Origin: an uncultured Prevotellaceae bacterium
Lineage (GTDB): Bacteria > Bacteroidota > Bacteroidia > Bacteroidales > Bacteroidaceae
DNA length: 43,054 nucleotides
Reading direction: 5' to 3'
NCBI GenBank assembly: GCA_947165505.1
Contig: CAMVAT010000025.1
Span: 1-43,054, forward strand
The notes under the pieces are model-generated. The model did no database searches and was not told the DNA's origin. It saw only the letters and a list, made by a program, of their open reading frames with translations. The first letter of the stretch is position 1. Every line of letters begins with the position of its first letter. Positions 8,613-16,677 of this stretch are shown piece after piece. The translations under genes and the position numbers were made by a program.

Positions 8613-9252
8613 TCTGACGGCAACGATGCCTGCCAGCGCGCAAAGCCATGGCCGCAAGACCGTAACCGAGACGGTGGACAGCGTGCCGTGGTTCAACGGC
8701 TTTGCCGTGTCGGTCGATCTGGTGGGTCCGCTGCAAATGGCATTGGGCAGTTACGGACAATACGAGGCAGCCCTGCGGTTGAACCTGAAAGACCGCTACT
8801 TCCCCATCATCGAACTGGGCTACGGACGCGCCTCTGACGATGACGACGTGACACGCCTCTCGTACCGCTCGAAAGCCCCTTACGGACGTATCGGCATCGA
8901 CTATAACCTGCTGAAGAACAAACACGACAAATACCGCCTGTATGGTGGTGTGCGCTATGCGTTCACCTCATTTAAATTCGACGTATGGCACCCCGGACTG
9001 AAAGACCCGGTAACCGGCGCCCTGACGGAGTACAGTGCTTACGATGTGAAATGCAGCCAGCACTGGGCCGAGGTGGTGTTTGGTGTGGATGCCAGCATCT
9101 GGGGACCGCTGCATCTGGGATGGTCGGTACGCTACCGCCGACGCATCGCCATCGACAAGGGCACGATGGGCAATGTGTGGTACGTGCCGGGCTACGGTCT
9201 GTCGGACCAGACCAATCTGGGTGGCACCTTCAACGTGTCGATTGATATATAG
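8566..9252 (+). CDS. DUF6048-like outer-membrane beta-barrel protein
   Basis: From ATG 8566 the product has 228 residues. An upstream TTG at 8557 would add three residues and is less likely. It has a signal peptide (MIPKRISLLLLSLAISL through PASAQ) and alternating beta strands such as RLYGGVRYAFTSFKFDV and HLGWSVRYRRRIAI, ending in a terminal strand GGTFNVSIDI typical of outer-membrane barrels. This fits the DUF6048 family that pairs with DUF6452 lipoproteins. The 47-base overlap with the upstream lipoprotein gene suggests a two-part envelope complex. The function is unknown. Confidence 0.72.
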   Translation: MIPKRISLLLLSLAISLTATMPASAQSHGRKTVTETVDSVPWFNGFAVSVDLVGPLQMALGSYGQYEAALRLNLKDRYFPIIELGYGRASDDDDVTRLSYRSKAPYGRIGIDYNLLKNKHDKYRLYGGVRYAFTSFKFDVWHPGLKDPVTGALTEYSAYDVKCSQHWAEVVFGVDASIWGPLHLGWSVRYRRRIAIDKGTMGNVWYVPGYGLSDQTNLGGTFNVSIDI

Positions 9253-9555
9253 TTTTTAGAGGTGAGAGGTGCTTTAGAGGTGAGAGGTAAGAGGTAAGAG
9301 GTGAGAGAATAGTTTTGGGGTAAGGGGCAGGGGGCAGGAGACGAGTTGTTGAACGACAGCGAAAAATACCTCGCCACGCAAGTAGGGACAGGGCGTGCCC
9401 TGTCCGTAGTGAGAATATCAAATGCCGGCTACTGGCGGACAGGGCACGCCCTGTCCCTACTTCCGAGCACTCAACACTTCAACAGTGTAAGAACCCTAAA
9501 CCCTCAACACTAAACCCTAAACCCTAAACCCTAAACCCTCAACAAAAGAACAAGA
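9253..9555. repeat. Intergenic repeat mosaic between the DUF6048-like gene and apbE
   Basis: The whole 303-base gap is repeats in this order: GAGGTGA/GAGGTAA units (9258-9309), a GGGGCAGGGGGCAGGAG polypurine block (about 9313-9345), a GAGTTGTTGAACGA linker, an inverted pair of palindromes (9381-9461), then AACACTCAACACT and CCCTAAA tandem units (9494-9540) up to the apbE start. The same order recurs at 10609-10816 and in part at 23768-24139. No gene or recognisable promoter is seen. Confidence 0.85.
9381..9461. repeat. Paired palindromic repeat (BIME-like), copy 1
   Basis: Two 25-bp arms in inverted orientation (9381-9405 and 9437-9461) flank a 31-base spacer. Each arm contains GGACAGGGCGTGCCCTGTCC or its complement, itself a near-perfect palindrome of 9-bp half sites. 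Similar pairs occur at 10710-10790, 23961-24040 and 29907-29984, with single arms at 29100, 37760 and 43031. Confidence 0.92.
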
Positions 9556-10608
9556 ATGAAGAAAAAAGACGACATACGCGTACCGAAGAAGCAACTGCTG
9601 TGGCAGTTGCCTTTTCTATTGGTTTTGGTCATCGGCACCGTGCTGATTGTGCGGCAGCACAAAAACATGCCATACCAACGCGCCGAAGGCATGGTGTTCG
9701 GCACGGTGTATCACATCACCTACCAATCGGACAAAGAACTGAAAGATGCCATCGAGAGCGAGCTGAAGAAGGTAGATCTGGCACTGTCGCCCTTCAACAA
9801 GGCATCGACCATCACGCAAGTGAACAACAATGAGGATGTGAAGGCTGGCGACGACAAGATGTTTCGCGAGGTGTTTGAGAAAGCCATGACCATCTCTAAA
9901 GCCACCGACGGCGCCTTCGACATCACCGTGGCACCACTGGTCAACGCTTGGGGCTTCGGATTCAAGAACGGCACACAGCCCGACGCCCGACAGGTGGATA
10001 GCCTGCGTGCCCTCATCGGCTATGAGAAAGTGTCGATGACCAACGACGGACACGTGAAGAAAGCCGACCCGCGCATGATGCTCGACTGCGGTGCCATCGC
10101 CAAGGGCTATGGCTGCGACGCCGTGGCACGCCTGCTGCGCTACCACGATGTGGAGAACTTCATCGTTGAGATAGGCGGCGAGGTGGTGGCACGCGGCAAG
10201 AACACACAGGGCAACCCTTGGCGCATAGGGGTGGCAAAGCCCACCGACGACTCGCTGGCTGTCAACACGGAGAACGAGGCGGTGATCAATGTGACCGATA
10301 TGGCGATGGCCACCAGCGGCAACTACCGCAACTTCTACTATAAAGACGGCAAGAAATACGCGCACACCATCGACCCGAAGACGGGCTATCCCGTGCAGCA
10401 TAACATCCTCTCTGCCACGGTATTGGCCAAGGACTGCGCCACCGCCGACGCTTACGCCACCTCGTTTATGGTCATGGGGTTGGAGAGGGCTCAACAGGTG
10501 TTGGAAGCGCACTCCGAACTGATGGCTTACCTCATTTACACCGACGAGAAGGGAGCGTATCAAGTATGGTATTCGCCGTCGTTAGAGAAAAAGATAAAAA
10601 AGGAGTGA
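9556..10608 (+). CDS. apbE: FAD:protein FMN transferase (ApbE)
   Basis: The 350-residue protein has one N-terminal membrane segment or signal anchor (about 14-31) and an ApbE domain. The domain shows GTVYHITY, DLALSPFNKASTITQVN, WGFGFKNG, MLDCGAIAKGYGCDAVARLL, the IEIGGEV-type segment NFIVEIGGEVVARG, and the HTIDPKTGYPV plus TADAYATSFMVMG motifs with metal-binding Asp/Thr. ApbE attaches FMN to Thr in exported flavoproteins such as the NqrB and NqrC or RnfG subunits. The start ATG follows the CCCTAAA repeats. No dedicated promoter is visible, so expression may depend on read-through or on signals inside the repeats. Confidence 0.95.
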   Translation: MKKKDDIRVPKKQLLWQLPFLLVLVIGTVLIVRQHKNMPYQRAEGMVFGTVYHITYQSDKELKDAIESELKKVDLALSPFNKASTITQVNNNEDVKAGDDKMFREVFEKAMTISKATDGAFDITVAPLVNAWGFGFKNGTQPDARQVDSLRALIGYEKVSMTNDGHVKKADPRMMLDCGAIAKGYGCDAVARLLRYHDVENFIVEIGGEVVARGKNTQGNPWRIGVAKPTDDSLAVNTENEAVINVTDMAMATSGNYRNFYYKDGKKYAHTIDPKTGYPVQHNILSATVLAKDCATADAYATSFMVMGLERAQQVLEAHSELMAYLIYTDEKGAYQVWYSPSLEKKIKKE

Positions 10609-10816
10609 AAGGTTCTATAGAGGTGAGAGGTGAGAGACGAGTTGTTGAACGATAGTGAATAATAGTTTTGGGGCAGGGGGCAAGGGGCAGGAGATCACCT
10701 CGCCGCGCAAGTAGGGACAGGGCGTGCCCTGTCCGTAGTGAGAATATCATATGGCGGCTGCTTGCGGACAGGGCACGCCCTGTCCCTACTTCCAAACACT
10801 CAACCTTAAACAAACA
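10609..10816. repeat. Intergenic repeat mosaic between apbE and the Crp/Fnr gene
   Basis: This gap repeats the composition of 9253-9555: GAGGTGA units (10617-10637), the GAGTTGTTGAACGA linker, a GGGGCAGGGGGCAAGG block (about 10665-10695), a paired palindrome (10710-10790) and a short ACACTCAACCTTAAAC tail directly before the ATG. Nothing else is recognised. Confidence 0.85.
10710..10790. repeat. Paired palindromic repeat (BIME-like), copy 2
   Basis: The arms at 10710-10734 and 10766-10790 are identical to copy 1, and the spacer is nearly identical (GTAGTGAGAATATCAT...GGCTGCTTGC). Arm and spacer conservation together indicate that the whole paired unit moves or is copied as one piece. Confidence 0.92.
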
Positions 10817-11470
10817 ATGTCTGACGGAAATATATTCAATCTGCTGCTTACGCTGCCGCTGTTTCAAGGCATGAGCCGCGCCGACATGCAAGAGGCGGTG
10901 GCACACACCCGTCTGGGCTTTGAGACTTACGAACGGGGCGACGTGCTGGTGCGAAGCGGCGACCGCTGCACACACCAGCTCATCTTAGTGGCAGGACAAC
11001 TGTCGGTCACGACGCAGTCGGCAGACAGAACCTACCACCTGCAAGAAGTGGTGAACGGGCCGCTGCTGTTGCAACCCGAACGGCTGTTCGGACTCACGCA
11101 GACCTACACCCGCACTTTTTCTACGCACACCTCATGTCAGATACTCGCCATCAGCAAGACGGAACTGGTGCGCTTGGGAGCGAAGTTCGACATCTTCCGT
11201 ATCAACCTGCTCAACACCATCACCACCCAGGCACAACGTGCCGCCGACGAGCCGTGGCTGCCCCCGGTGGAGGGCATCGGCGCCAAGATCATTCACTTTG
11301 TCCGTTCGCGGAGCCTGCACCCCACAGGCGAGAAGCAGTTGCACATCACGATGCAGACACTGGCCCGTTACATCGGCGAGAGCCGTCTAAATGTGTCGCG
11401 ACAACTGCACCGCTGGGCAGAAGAAGGCACCATCAAAATGAGCAGAAACCTTATTACTTTAAAACTTTAA
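10817..11470 (+). CDS. Crp/Fnr family transcriptional regulator
   Basis: From ATG 10817 the product has 217 residues. An ATG at 10751 inside the palindromic repeat would add 22 repeat-encoded residues and is rejected. A cyclic-nucleotide-binding-like beta-roll (about 10-120, with FETYERGDVLVRSGDRC) is followed by a dimer helix and a C-terminal winged HTH (about 150-215). The HTH contains TMQTLARYIGESRLNVSRQLHRWAEEG, in which SRLNVSRQL is the recognition helix. No four-cysteine Fnr cluster is present, so iron-sulfur sensing is unlikely. The ligand is unknown. The gene follows apbE without a terminator, separated only by repeats. Confidence 0.88.
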   Translation: MSDGNIFNLLLTLPLFQGMSRADMQEAVAHTRLGFETYERGDVLVRSGDRCTHQLILVAGQLSVTTQSADRTYHLQEVVNGPLLLQPERLFGLTQTYTRTFSTHTSCQILAISKTELVRLGAKFDIFRINLLNTITTQAQRAADEPWLPPVEGIGAKIIHFVRSRSLHPTGEKQLHITMQTLARYIGESRLNVSRQLHRWAEEGTIKMSRNLITLKL

Positions 11471-11556
11471 ACTTTGATCTTTAAACTTTGATCTTTAAAC
11501 TTTGATCTTTAAACATTTCTCTTACCTCTTAACTCTCACCTCCCACCTCTAAATAT
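11461..11556. repeat. Tandem CTTTGATCTTTAAA units and CTCACCTC block
   Basis: Three 14-bp copies of CTTTGATCTTTAAA overlap the last codons of the Crp/Fnr gene and its stop. They are followed by TCTTACCTCTTAACTCTC..., the complement of the GAGGTGA family found after other genes. This fills the gap before truA; no other signal is seen. Confidence 0.85.
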
Positions 11557-12285
11557 ATGAGATACTTTATTGACTTATCTTTCGACGGCACCAACTATCA
11601 CGGGTGGCAGATACAGCCCAACGGCATGTCGGTACAGGAACGCTTGCAGCAGGCGCTCTCTACCCTACTCCGCACCCCGACCGAAGTGACGGGTGCCGGG
11701 CGCACCGACGCCGGCGTGCACGCCCGGCAGATGATCGCGCACTTCGATGTGGAGCAAGCCATCGATGGATGTCAACTGGCCTATAAGCTGAACCGCATCC
11801 TGCCCCGCGACATCTCCGTGCAGTCTGTCTATGAGGTGACCGACGATATGCATGCCCGCTTCAGTGCCCGCTGGCGCACCTACCACTACTATATCCATAC
11901 CCGCAAAGACCCCTACCTGCGCCATTACTCATGCGAGATGCACTATACGCTTGATTTCGACGCGATGAACCGTGCCGCATCGCTGCTGTTGGAATACGAC
12001 GACTTCGCCTCGTTTTGCAAGACGCACACCGATGTGAAGACCACGCTGTGCCGGGTGACCCGTGCCGAATGGGTACGGACATCCGACCACGAATGGTATT
12101 TTGTGATTACCGCCAACCGCTTTCTCAGAAATATGGTTCGCGCCGTGACTGGCACGCTCATCGATGTGGGGCGCGGGCGCATCACCCTCGACCAGTTCCG
12201 TCGCATCATCGAGTCGCACAACCGCACCGATGCCGGTGAAAGCATGCCCCCACAAGCCCTTTTCCTGGAAAAAATAGAATATTAA
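11557..12285 (+). CDS. truA: tRNA pseudouridine(38-40) synthase TruA
   Basis: The 242-residue protein starts RYFIDLSFDGTNYHGWQIQPN and carries the catalytic aspartate Asp51 in GAGRTDAGVHA. The C-terminal half has the FLRNMVRAVTGTLIDVGRGR motif of TruA. It isomerises uridines 38-40 in the tRNA anticodon arm. The length matches the family. The stop codon is immediately followed by the ATG of the transporter gene, with no bases between them, so the two are cotranscribed. Confidence 0.97.
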   Translation: MRYFIDLSFDGTNYHGWQIQPNGMSVQERLQQALSTLLRTPTEVTGAGRTDAGVHARQMIAHFDVEQAIDGCQLAYKLNRILPRDISVQSVYEVTDDMHARFSARWRTYHYYIHTRKDPYLRHYSCEMHYTLDFDAMNRAASLLLEYDDFASFCKTHTDVKTTLCRVTRAEWVRTSDHEWYFVITANRFLRNMVRAVTGTLIDVGRGRITLDQFRRIIESHNRTDAGESMPPQALFLEKIEY

Positions 12286-13203
12286 ATGTGGTTAATATTA
12301 GCATTTTTGTCGGCTGCCCTGCTGGGCTGTTACGACTCATTTAAGAAGACAGCACTCAAAGACAACGCGGTGATACCCGTGCTGTTTCTCAACACGCTGT
12401 TCTCATCGCTCATCTTTCTGCCGTTCATCGTCATCAACGCGACGACCGACGTGCTCGACGGCACCCTCTTCAGCATGGCTGAGGGCGGTTGGCATGAGCA
12501 CTGTTTTATCCTGCTCAAGAGCGTCATCGTATTGTCGTCGTGGCTGTTTGGCTACTTCGGACTGAAACACCTGCCGCTGACCATCGTAGGCCCTATCAAT
12601 GCCACCCGCCCGGTGATGGTGTTGGTGGGTGCCATGCTTGTGTTCGGCGAACAACTCAACCTCTGGCAATGGGCAGGTGTGCTCATAGCCATCATCTCGT
12701 TCTTTCTGTTGAGCAAGGCCGGCAAGAAAGAGGGTATCGACTTCAAGCACGACCGCTGGATCTACTTCGTGGTGCTCTCGGCGGTGCTGGGAGCCGTCAG
12801 CGGCCTGTACGACAAATATCTGATGGCATCGCCAGCCGATGGCGGCGTGGGACTCGACCGCATGTTGGTGCAGTCGTGGTACTTGATTTATCAATGCGCC
12901 ATGATGGGCATGGCACTGATGCTGATGTGGTGGCCCCACCGCAATCGCACCACCCCGTTTCACTGGCATTGGTCTATCATCTTCGTCAGTGTGTTTCTAT
13001 CCACGGCCGACTTTGTCTATTTCTATTCATTGAGTCTGCCTGGGGCCATGATTTCCATCGTGTCGATGATACGCCGCGGCAGCGTGGTCGTCTCGTTCCT
13101 GTTCGGCGCATGGCTGTTTCATGAGAAGAACCTGCGCTCCAAGAGCATCGACCTGGCGCTGGTGCTGCTCAGCATGCTGCTGCTGTATTTCGGGAGTAAA
13201 TAG
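12286..13203 (+). CDS. EamA/DMT-family transporter
   Basis: The 305-residue protein has about ten hydrophobic segments in two repeats. Each half ends with an EamA-type pattern (PLTIVGPINATRPVMVLVGAMLVFGEQLNLWQWAGVLIAIISF and the C-terminal LPGAMISIVSMIRRGSVVVSFLFGAWLFHEK). Members of this drug/metabolite superfamily export or exchange small metabolites across the inner membrane; the substrate here cannot be inferred. It directly abuts truA. A promoter for the next gene begins about 40 bases after its stop. Confidence 0.87.
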   Translation: MWLILAFLSAALLGCYDSFKKTALKDNAVIPVLFLNTLFSSLIFLPFIVINATTDVLDGTLFSMAEGGWHEHCFILLKSVIVLSSWLFGYFGLKHLPLTIVGPINATRPVMVLVGAMLVFGEQLNLWQWAGVLIAIISFFLLSKAGKKEGIDFKHDRWIYFVVLSAVLGAVSGLYDKYLMASPADGGVGLDRMLVQSWYLIYQCAMMGMALMLMWWPHRNRTTPFHWHWSIIFVSVFLSTADFVYFYSLSLPGAMISIVSMIRRGSVVVSFLFGAWLFHEKNLRSKSIDLALVLLSMLLLYFGSK

Positions 13204-13247
13204 TACTTTTTTAATATGGCAAGTTGCCTTTATTGGTGGAAAAGTTG

Positions 13248-13255
13248 TAACTTTG
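13248..13255 (+). promoter_or_regulatory. Promoter of the small secreted protein gene (TTG-N21-TAACTTTG)
   Basis: TAACTTTG at 13248-13255 with TTG at 13224-13226 matches the Bacteroidetes -33/-7 pattern. The ATG at 13284 is 28 bases downstream. Confidence 0.7.
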
Positions 13256-13283
13256 CAGCAAAGTTTGTAATGCAGCAGAAAAT

Positions 13284-13628
13284 ATGGCAAAAATAATTGT
13301 ACTAAAGAAATCTCTCGGAGTAATCGTCCTGTTGTTTATACCTTGTTTCGCCGTTGGCCAAAACTGTGTGGACAGAACAACGGTCAAGCAAGACAGCATA
13401 GCCATTAGAACTGACTCTATATGCCAGCGGGATGTTATGTGCAACTACGATATCGTTAGAAAAGACAGTTGCCAACAGCAGCACAGACTATCTTTTTTCC
13501 GCAAAGAGCAAAGGCCAACATGGAGTATTAGTCCTAATGCTGTAAAAATGCAGAAGTTCGATCCATACCGAAAGAAATTTACCGATATGCGAATAATAGA
13601 AACTATAGGCTCGCACATAAGCAGATAG
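13284..13628 (+). CDS. Small secreted protein of unknown function
   Basis: The 114-residue product has a basic start (MAKIIVLKK) and a hydrophobic core with likely cleavage after FAVGQ. The mature chain has about 90 residues, with four cysteines in a segment of polar residues and a basic C-terminus. I do not recognise the family. A good upstream promoter, a downstream terminator and a clear signal peptide support a real gene. Its A+T content is visibly higher than that of the neighbours, so it may be acquired or fast evolving. Confidence 0.6.
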   Translation: MAKIIVLKKSLGVIVLLFIPCFAVGQNCVDRTTVKQDSIAIRTDSICQRDVMCNYDIVRKDSCQQQHRLSFFRKEQRPTWSISPNAVKMQKFDPYRKKFTDMRIIETIGSHISR

Positions 13629-13718
13629 GGTTCTTAGGGGCTGATGCCACTGAGCAGAGTTTGCATAGAGAGTCGGCTTGTGGAGCCAATGTGGAGATTA
13701 ACAGCCTATATAAAAGTG

Positions 13719-13761
13719 AAAATCTCGCAAGCGCTTTATTCTCAGTTTCTTGCGAGATTTT
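13719..13761 (+). terminator. Intrinsic terminator, 13-bp stem
   Basis: AAAATCTCGCAAG (13719-13731) pairs perfectly with CTTGCGAGATTTT (13749-13761), followed by a T-rich run. It lies about 90 bases past the small secreted protein gene and can also serve the convergent minus-strand gene at 13831. Confidence 0.8.
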
Positions 13762-13830
13762 AAATGATTTTTTAAAAACCTAAGCCGTGATTCGAGTGAG
13801 GTCGACGTGTGTCGCTAATCTATTACAAAA

Positions 13831-14079
13831 TTACACGTGGAAGCTGTCGCGCTCGAAAGCGGTATAAGCCTTGCCGTCGGCCTCCTTGAGATACACCTGC
13901 AGGTCGAAGAAATAACCTGTCTCTTGCATTTTAGCCAGTGCGGCCTTCGCATCGTCGAGCGCGGCGAACTCTTTTGCGGCAGCCAGGTCGTTTTTGAATG
14001 CCATCTGCTTCTGTTCAGTGTCGAACACCGACACCCACTCACTTTTCTCTCTGTCGCCAATAACAAAAACTTTAGCCAT
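13831..14079 (-). CDS. Small cytosolic protein of unknown function (82 residues)
   Basis: The start is taken at MAKVFVIGDREKSEWVSVFD (14079). The open frame extends 45 residues further upstream, but that part covers the promoter. The product has no signal peptide or membrane segment and reads as a beta-strand followed by amphipathic helices and a final strand (YFFDLQVYLKEADGKAYTAFERDSF). A -7 element TATTTTTG is placed about 50 bases before this start. I do not recognise a named family. The codon use and G+C match the neighbours, so it is likely a real conserved gene. Confidence 0.65.
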   Translation of the reverse strand: MAKVFVIGDREKSEWVSVFDTEQKQMAFKNDLAAAKEFAALDDAKAALAKMQETGYFFDLQVYLKEADGKAYTAFERDSFHV

Positions 14080-14128
14080 GATTTTGATTTGTTTTTTATA
14101 GTTGATAAATGTGATGTGTTTGATGCTG

Positions 14129-14136
14129 CAAAAATA
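14129..14136 (-). promoter_or_regulatory. -7 promoter element for the 82-residue protein gene
   Basis: The minus strand reads TATTTTTG, matching TAnnTTTG, about 50 bases upstream of the chosen start at 14079. This supports the shorter protein. Confidence 0.6.
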
Positions 14137-14367
14137 GGGAAAAAGGCGTGACCCGACAAGAAAAAAATCGTTTTTTTGCGTTTTTTTAAACGTAAAGGTT
14201 TTCAACTTTCGCAAGCTCTGCTTGCTCTTTGGAGTTTGGGAGTTTGGGAGTTTAGGAGTTTAGACAATACCTTTTGAAGTAAGGTGCTAAGTAGCGACAG
14301 GAATGGCCTTGTTATCAAAAAAATCTTAAAAAAAGGAGGAAGTGTTGCGACTAACAAAGAAATATGC

Positions 14368-14375
14368 TACTTTTG
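14368..14375 (+). promoter_or_regulatory. Promoter of the M3 peptidase gene (TTG-N20-TACTTTTG)
   Basis: TACTTTTG at 14368-14375 with TTG at 14345-14347 fits the Bacteroidetes consensus and spacing. The start codon is 50 bases downstream. Confidence 0.7.
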
Positions 14376-14425
14376 CAAGATTAAAAAGCGAAACGACTTT
14401 GTTTTTAGAGTAATCACACGTTGGT

Positions 14426-16531
14426 ATGAACGATCACAATACGATGACAGAAGAGAAGACTGCAGAGAAAGCGAAGAGAGTGAACCCCTTTTTTGAACCC
14501 TACGACACGCCGCACCACACGGTGCCCTTCGACCGTATCCGACTGGAAGACTACGAAGAGGCCATGATGGAAGGCATACGCCGTGACAAAGAGTATCTGG
14601 AAAAGACGGTGAACAACCCCGCACGCCCCACCTTCGACAACACGATGATAGCACAACCCGAAGACCCCGACGGCTATTACGACCTGCTGGAACGGGTGAC
14701 CACCGTGTTCTTCAATATGCTGAGTGCCGAGACCAACGACGAGATGGACGCCCTGGCACAGAAGATGCAGCCCATACTGACACAGCATGCAAACGACATG
14801 CGCCTGGACAAACGCATGTTTGAGCGCATCAAGGCCGTACACCTGCACCATCGGCGTCTGACCCCCGAGGAGAAGAAACTGCTCGACGACGCCTACGAAG
14901 GTGCCGTGCGCACCGGTGCACTGCTGAGCGACGAAGACAAGGAACGGCTGCGACAGCTGACAGAGGAAGCCAGCATGATGACCCTGCAGTTCTCGCAGAA
15001 CCTGCTGAAAGACCGCAAAGCCTATACCCTGCACATCACCGACGAGGCACAACTCGACGGACTGCCCGACACGGCCCGCGAAGCGGCGGCACTGGCTGCC
15101 CAGGAAGCAGGCAAAGAGGGATGGCTGTTTACGCTCGACGCACCGAGCATGGGGCCGTTTATGAAATATTCCACACAGCGCGAATTGCGCCGCCAGATGT
15201 ATATGGCCTACAACACCCTGTGCATGCACGACAACAGCGAGAACAACCTCGACATCTGCAAGCGCATCATCAACCTGCGGCGCGAGGTGGCACAGTTGCT
15301 GGGCTACCGCACCTACGCCGACTACGTGCTCAAGCGCCGCATGGCCACCAACAAGCGCACGGTATATCATCTGTTCGACCAACTCATTGACGCCTACAAG
15401 CCCACCGCCATCAAAGAGGTGGAAGAGATACGGAAGACCGCCCGGCAGATGGAGGGCAAGGACTTCGAGATGGAGCCGTGGGATTTCTCCTACTACTCCT
15501 ACAAGCTGCAAATGAAGAAATACGACCTCGACGCAGAGATGCTCCGCCCCTATCTGGAGCTGTCGCGTGTGATCGACGGCGTGTACGGACTGGCCACCCG
15601 CCTGTATGGCATCACCTTCCGCCAGAACGACGACATCCCCGTATATCATCCCGACGTGAAAGCCTACGAGGTGTTCGACCGCGACGGGTCATATCTGGCT
15701 GTGCTCTACGCCGACTTCCATCCCCGCAAGGGCAAACAGGGAGGAGCCTGGATGACCGAATACCAAGGACAGTGGATAGACCGCAAAGGCGAGAACATAC
15801 GCCCGCACGTGAGTGTGGTGATGAACCTGACGAAACCCACCGCCGACAAACCCGCCCTGCTGACGCTGGGCGAGGTGGAGACCTTCCTGCATGAGTTCGG
15901 TCACGCCCTGCACGGCATCTTCGCCAACACCCGCTTTGAGAGTCTCTCGGGCACCAATGTGCTGTGGGACTTCGTGGAACTGCCCTCGCAATTCATGGAA
16001 AACTATTCCGTGGAGAAAGAATTCTTGCGCACCTTCGCCTTCCACTACCAGACCGGCGAACCGATGCCCGACGAACTGATCCGACGGATTGTGAAGAGCC
16101 GCAACTTCATGGCCGCCTACGCCTGTATGCGACAAGTGAGCTTCGGACTGCTCGACATGGCCTATTACACCAAGAGCAAGCCTTTCGACGAAGACATCAT
16201 CGCCTTTGAGAAGGCAGCCTGGAAGAAAGCCATTGTGATGCCCCAGCGCACCGACACGTGCATGACCGTGCAGTTCTCGCACATCATGGCTGGTGGCTAT
16301 GCCGCCGGCTACTACAGCTACAAATGGGCCGAGGTGCTCGACGCCGACGCCTTCAGCGTGTTTAAGCGCGAGGGTATCTTCAACCAGCAGACGGCGCAGC
16401 GCTTCCGCGACGAGGTGCTTTCTCGCGGCGGCACCGAGCACCCCATGACGCTCTATAAGCGGTTCCGCCGCGGCGAACCCACCATCGACGCCCTGATCAA
16501 GCGCAATGGTATCAAGAGAGGTAAGAGGTAA
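14426..16531 (+). CDS. M3-family oligopeptidase (Dcp/PrlC-like)
   Basis: The 701-residue protein has the thimet-peptidase zinc motif HEFGHALHG at 489-497 and the third ligand Glu518 in LWDFVELPSQFMENY. The C-terminal AGGYAAGYYSYKWAEVLDADAF substrate-binding segment is also present. There is no signal peptide, so it is cytosolic or only weakly exported. The length and the SGTNVLWDFVE pattern resemble peptidyl-dipeptidase Dcp or oligopeptidase A; the exact subtype is open. Family enzymes degrade short peptides. The last codons run into the GAGGTAAGAGG repeat: the final KRGKR and the stop are encoded by that block, so the natural C-terminus may have been altered. Confidence 0.93.
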   Translation: MNDHNTMTEEKTAEKAKRVNPFFEPYDTPHHTVPFDRIRLEDYEEAMMEGIRRDKEYLEKTVNNPARPTFDNTMIAQPEDPDGYYDLLERVTTVFFNMLSAETNDEMDALAQKMQPILTQHANDMRLDKRMFERIKAVHLHHRRLTPEEKKLLDDAYEGAVRTGALLSDEDKERLRQLTEEASMMTLQFSQNLLKDRKAYTLHITDEAQLDGLPDTAREAAALAAQEAGKEGWLFTLDAPSMGPFMKYSTQRELRRQMYMAYNTLCMHDNSENNLDICKRIINLRREVAQLLGYRTYADYVLKRRMATNKRTVYHLFDQLIDAYKPTAIKEVEEIRKTARQMEGKDFEMEPWDFSYYSYKLQMKKYDLDAEMLRPYLELSRVIDGVYGLATRLYGITFRQNDDIPVYHPDVKAYEVFDRDGSYLAVLYADFHPRKGKQGGAWMTEYQGQWIDRKGENIRPHVSVVMNLTKPTADKPALLTLGEVETFLHEFGHALHGIFANTRFESLSGTNVLWDFVELPSQFMENYSVEKEFLRTFAFHYQTGEPMPDELIRRIVKSRNFMAAYACMRQVSFGLLDMAYYTKSKPFDEDIIAFEKAAWKKAIVMPQRTDTCMTVQFSHIMAGGYAAGYYSYKWAEVLDADAFSVFKREGIFNQQTAQRFRDEVLSRGGTEHPMTLYKRFRRGEPTIDALIKRNGIKRGKR

Positions 16532-16677
16532 GAGGTAAGAGGTGAGAGGTGAGAGGTGAGAGGTATGTTTTGGGGCAGGGGGCAAGGAGCAAGGGGCTGG
16601 AGATATGCTTTCTTAGAGGTGAGAGGTGAGAGGTATCGACATAACGAAAATAACTTAATAACTCATTAACAGAAAAG
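16518..16677. repeat. Repeat block after the M3 peptidase gene
   Basis: Tandem GAGGTAA/GAGGTGA units (16518-16563) begin inside the M3 stop region. They are followed by GGGGCAGGGGGCAAGG... (about 16573-16608) and a second GAGGTGA run (16615-16634). The last 40 bases before the deaminase gene are AT-rich, with no clear promoter. Confidence 0.85.

Noticed and set aside
9494..9540. CCCTAAA tandem repeats resembling plant-type telomere sequence
   Set aside because: Only a few units, part of a wider set of AACACTCAACACT variants seen between other genes; the context is an ordinary bacterial gap.
10751..10816. Upstream ATG for the Crp/Fnr gene
   Set aside because: The added residues are encoded by the palindromic repeat; a good ATG lies at 10817 where family similarity begins.
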